A stretch of DNA of 64,000 nucleotides, taken from the NCBI RefSeq assembly GCF_014897675.1, contig NZ_JABUXU010000017.1, forward strand, positions 46,104 through 110,103, read 5' to 3'. Made by a program: the position numbers and the translations under genes. This stretch comes from Advenella sp. FME57. Lineage in GTDB: Bacteria > Pseudomonadota > Gammaproteobacteria > Burkholderiales > Burkholderiaceae_B. Numbering within the stretch: the stretch's first letter is position 1; each line of letters opens with the position of its first letter. Positions 63,917-64,000 of the stretch are shown one piece after another. The notes under the pieces were generated by a model. It saw only the letters and a list, made by a program, of their open reading frames with translations, searched no databases and was not told the DNA's origin.

Positions 63917-64000
63917 TATAGCGACAATGCAAAGTAGTTGCGGTGTGTAAATACCCCATCTTTAATACACCACACACATAGAATTTATAATGTTAATTTA

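Overview
The window looks like part of a betaproteobacterial chromosome, most likely Burkholderiales, family Alcaligenaceae (Bordetella/Achromobacter/Advenella-like). This is an inference from gene content and order: a tctCBA tricarboxylate uptake cluster next to a sensor kinase, a cytochrome c4-resB-ccsB block, uvrA divergent from an MFS gene followed by ssb, and lysA-lptM divergent from cyaY. The genus cannot be proven from the sequence alone. Most of the window is moderately GC-rich and densely coded. The last 3.1 kb is visibly AT-rich and looks acquired. LAYOUT. 1-3.5 kb: end of a histidine kinase, then tctC-tctB-tctA. 3.6-6.0 kb (minus): N-formylglutamate deformylase and gamma-glutamyltransferase, divergent from a class III aminotransferase and a spermidine/putrescine-type ABC transporter (6.3-12.1 kb). 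Together these suggest uptake and breakdown of amines and gamma-glutamyl compounds. 12.4-13.9 kb: a TetR regulator with a clear operator candidate, and a MipA/OmpV outer-membrane protein. 14.6-23.7 kb: the spc-alpha ribosomal block from rplN to rplQ with secY, infA, rpmJ and rpoA. It starts after about 760 bp of non-coding DNA, with no S10-operon genes upstream. 23.9-30.8 kb: an accessory stretch with a BrnT/BrnA toxin-antitoxin pair, an MFS carrier, cutA-dsbD, an orphan SinR/Cas2-like small protein, a MOSC protein, a truncated monooxygenase relic and a VbhA/Fic-type pair. 31.1-36.0 kb: rfbB divergent from rfbC and galU (nucleotide sugars), then hemB and engB. 36.2-40.5 kb: cytochrome c4 and the system II cytochrome c maturation pair. 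40.6-44.6 kb (minus): a sulfonate/taurine uptake operon and a TauD-like dioxygenase behind an AT-rich repeat-bearing promoter region. 45.0-53.1 kb: lysA, lptM, cyaY, mrcA (PBP1a) and aroK-aroB-dgt. 53.2-60.5 kb: an AraC regulator fused to a degenerate receiver domain, an acyl-CoA synthetase-like enzyme, uvrA, an MFS carrier and ssb. 60.6-64.0 kb: a frameshifted relic of a molybdopterin oxidoreductase, an AT-rich PQQ/heme c alcohol dehydrogenase, an ecotin-type protease inhibitor with a predicted P1 lysine, an integron attC-like element and a small membrane protein. The most unusual material is this last block, together with the receiver domain that has Glu in place of the phospho-acceptor Asp. 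Two small toxin-antitoxin modules, a Cas2-fold orphan and two gene relics lie around the conserved core.
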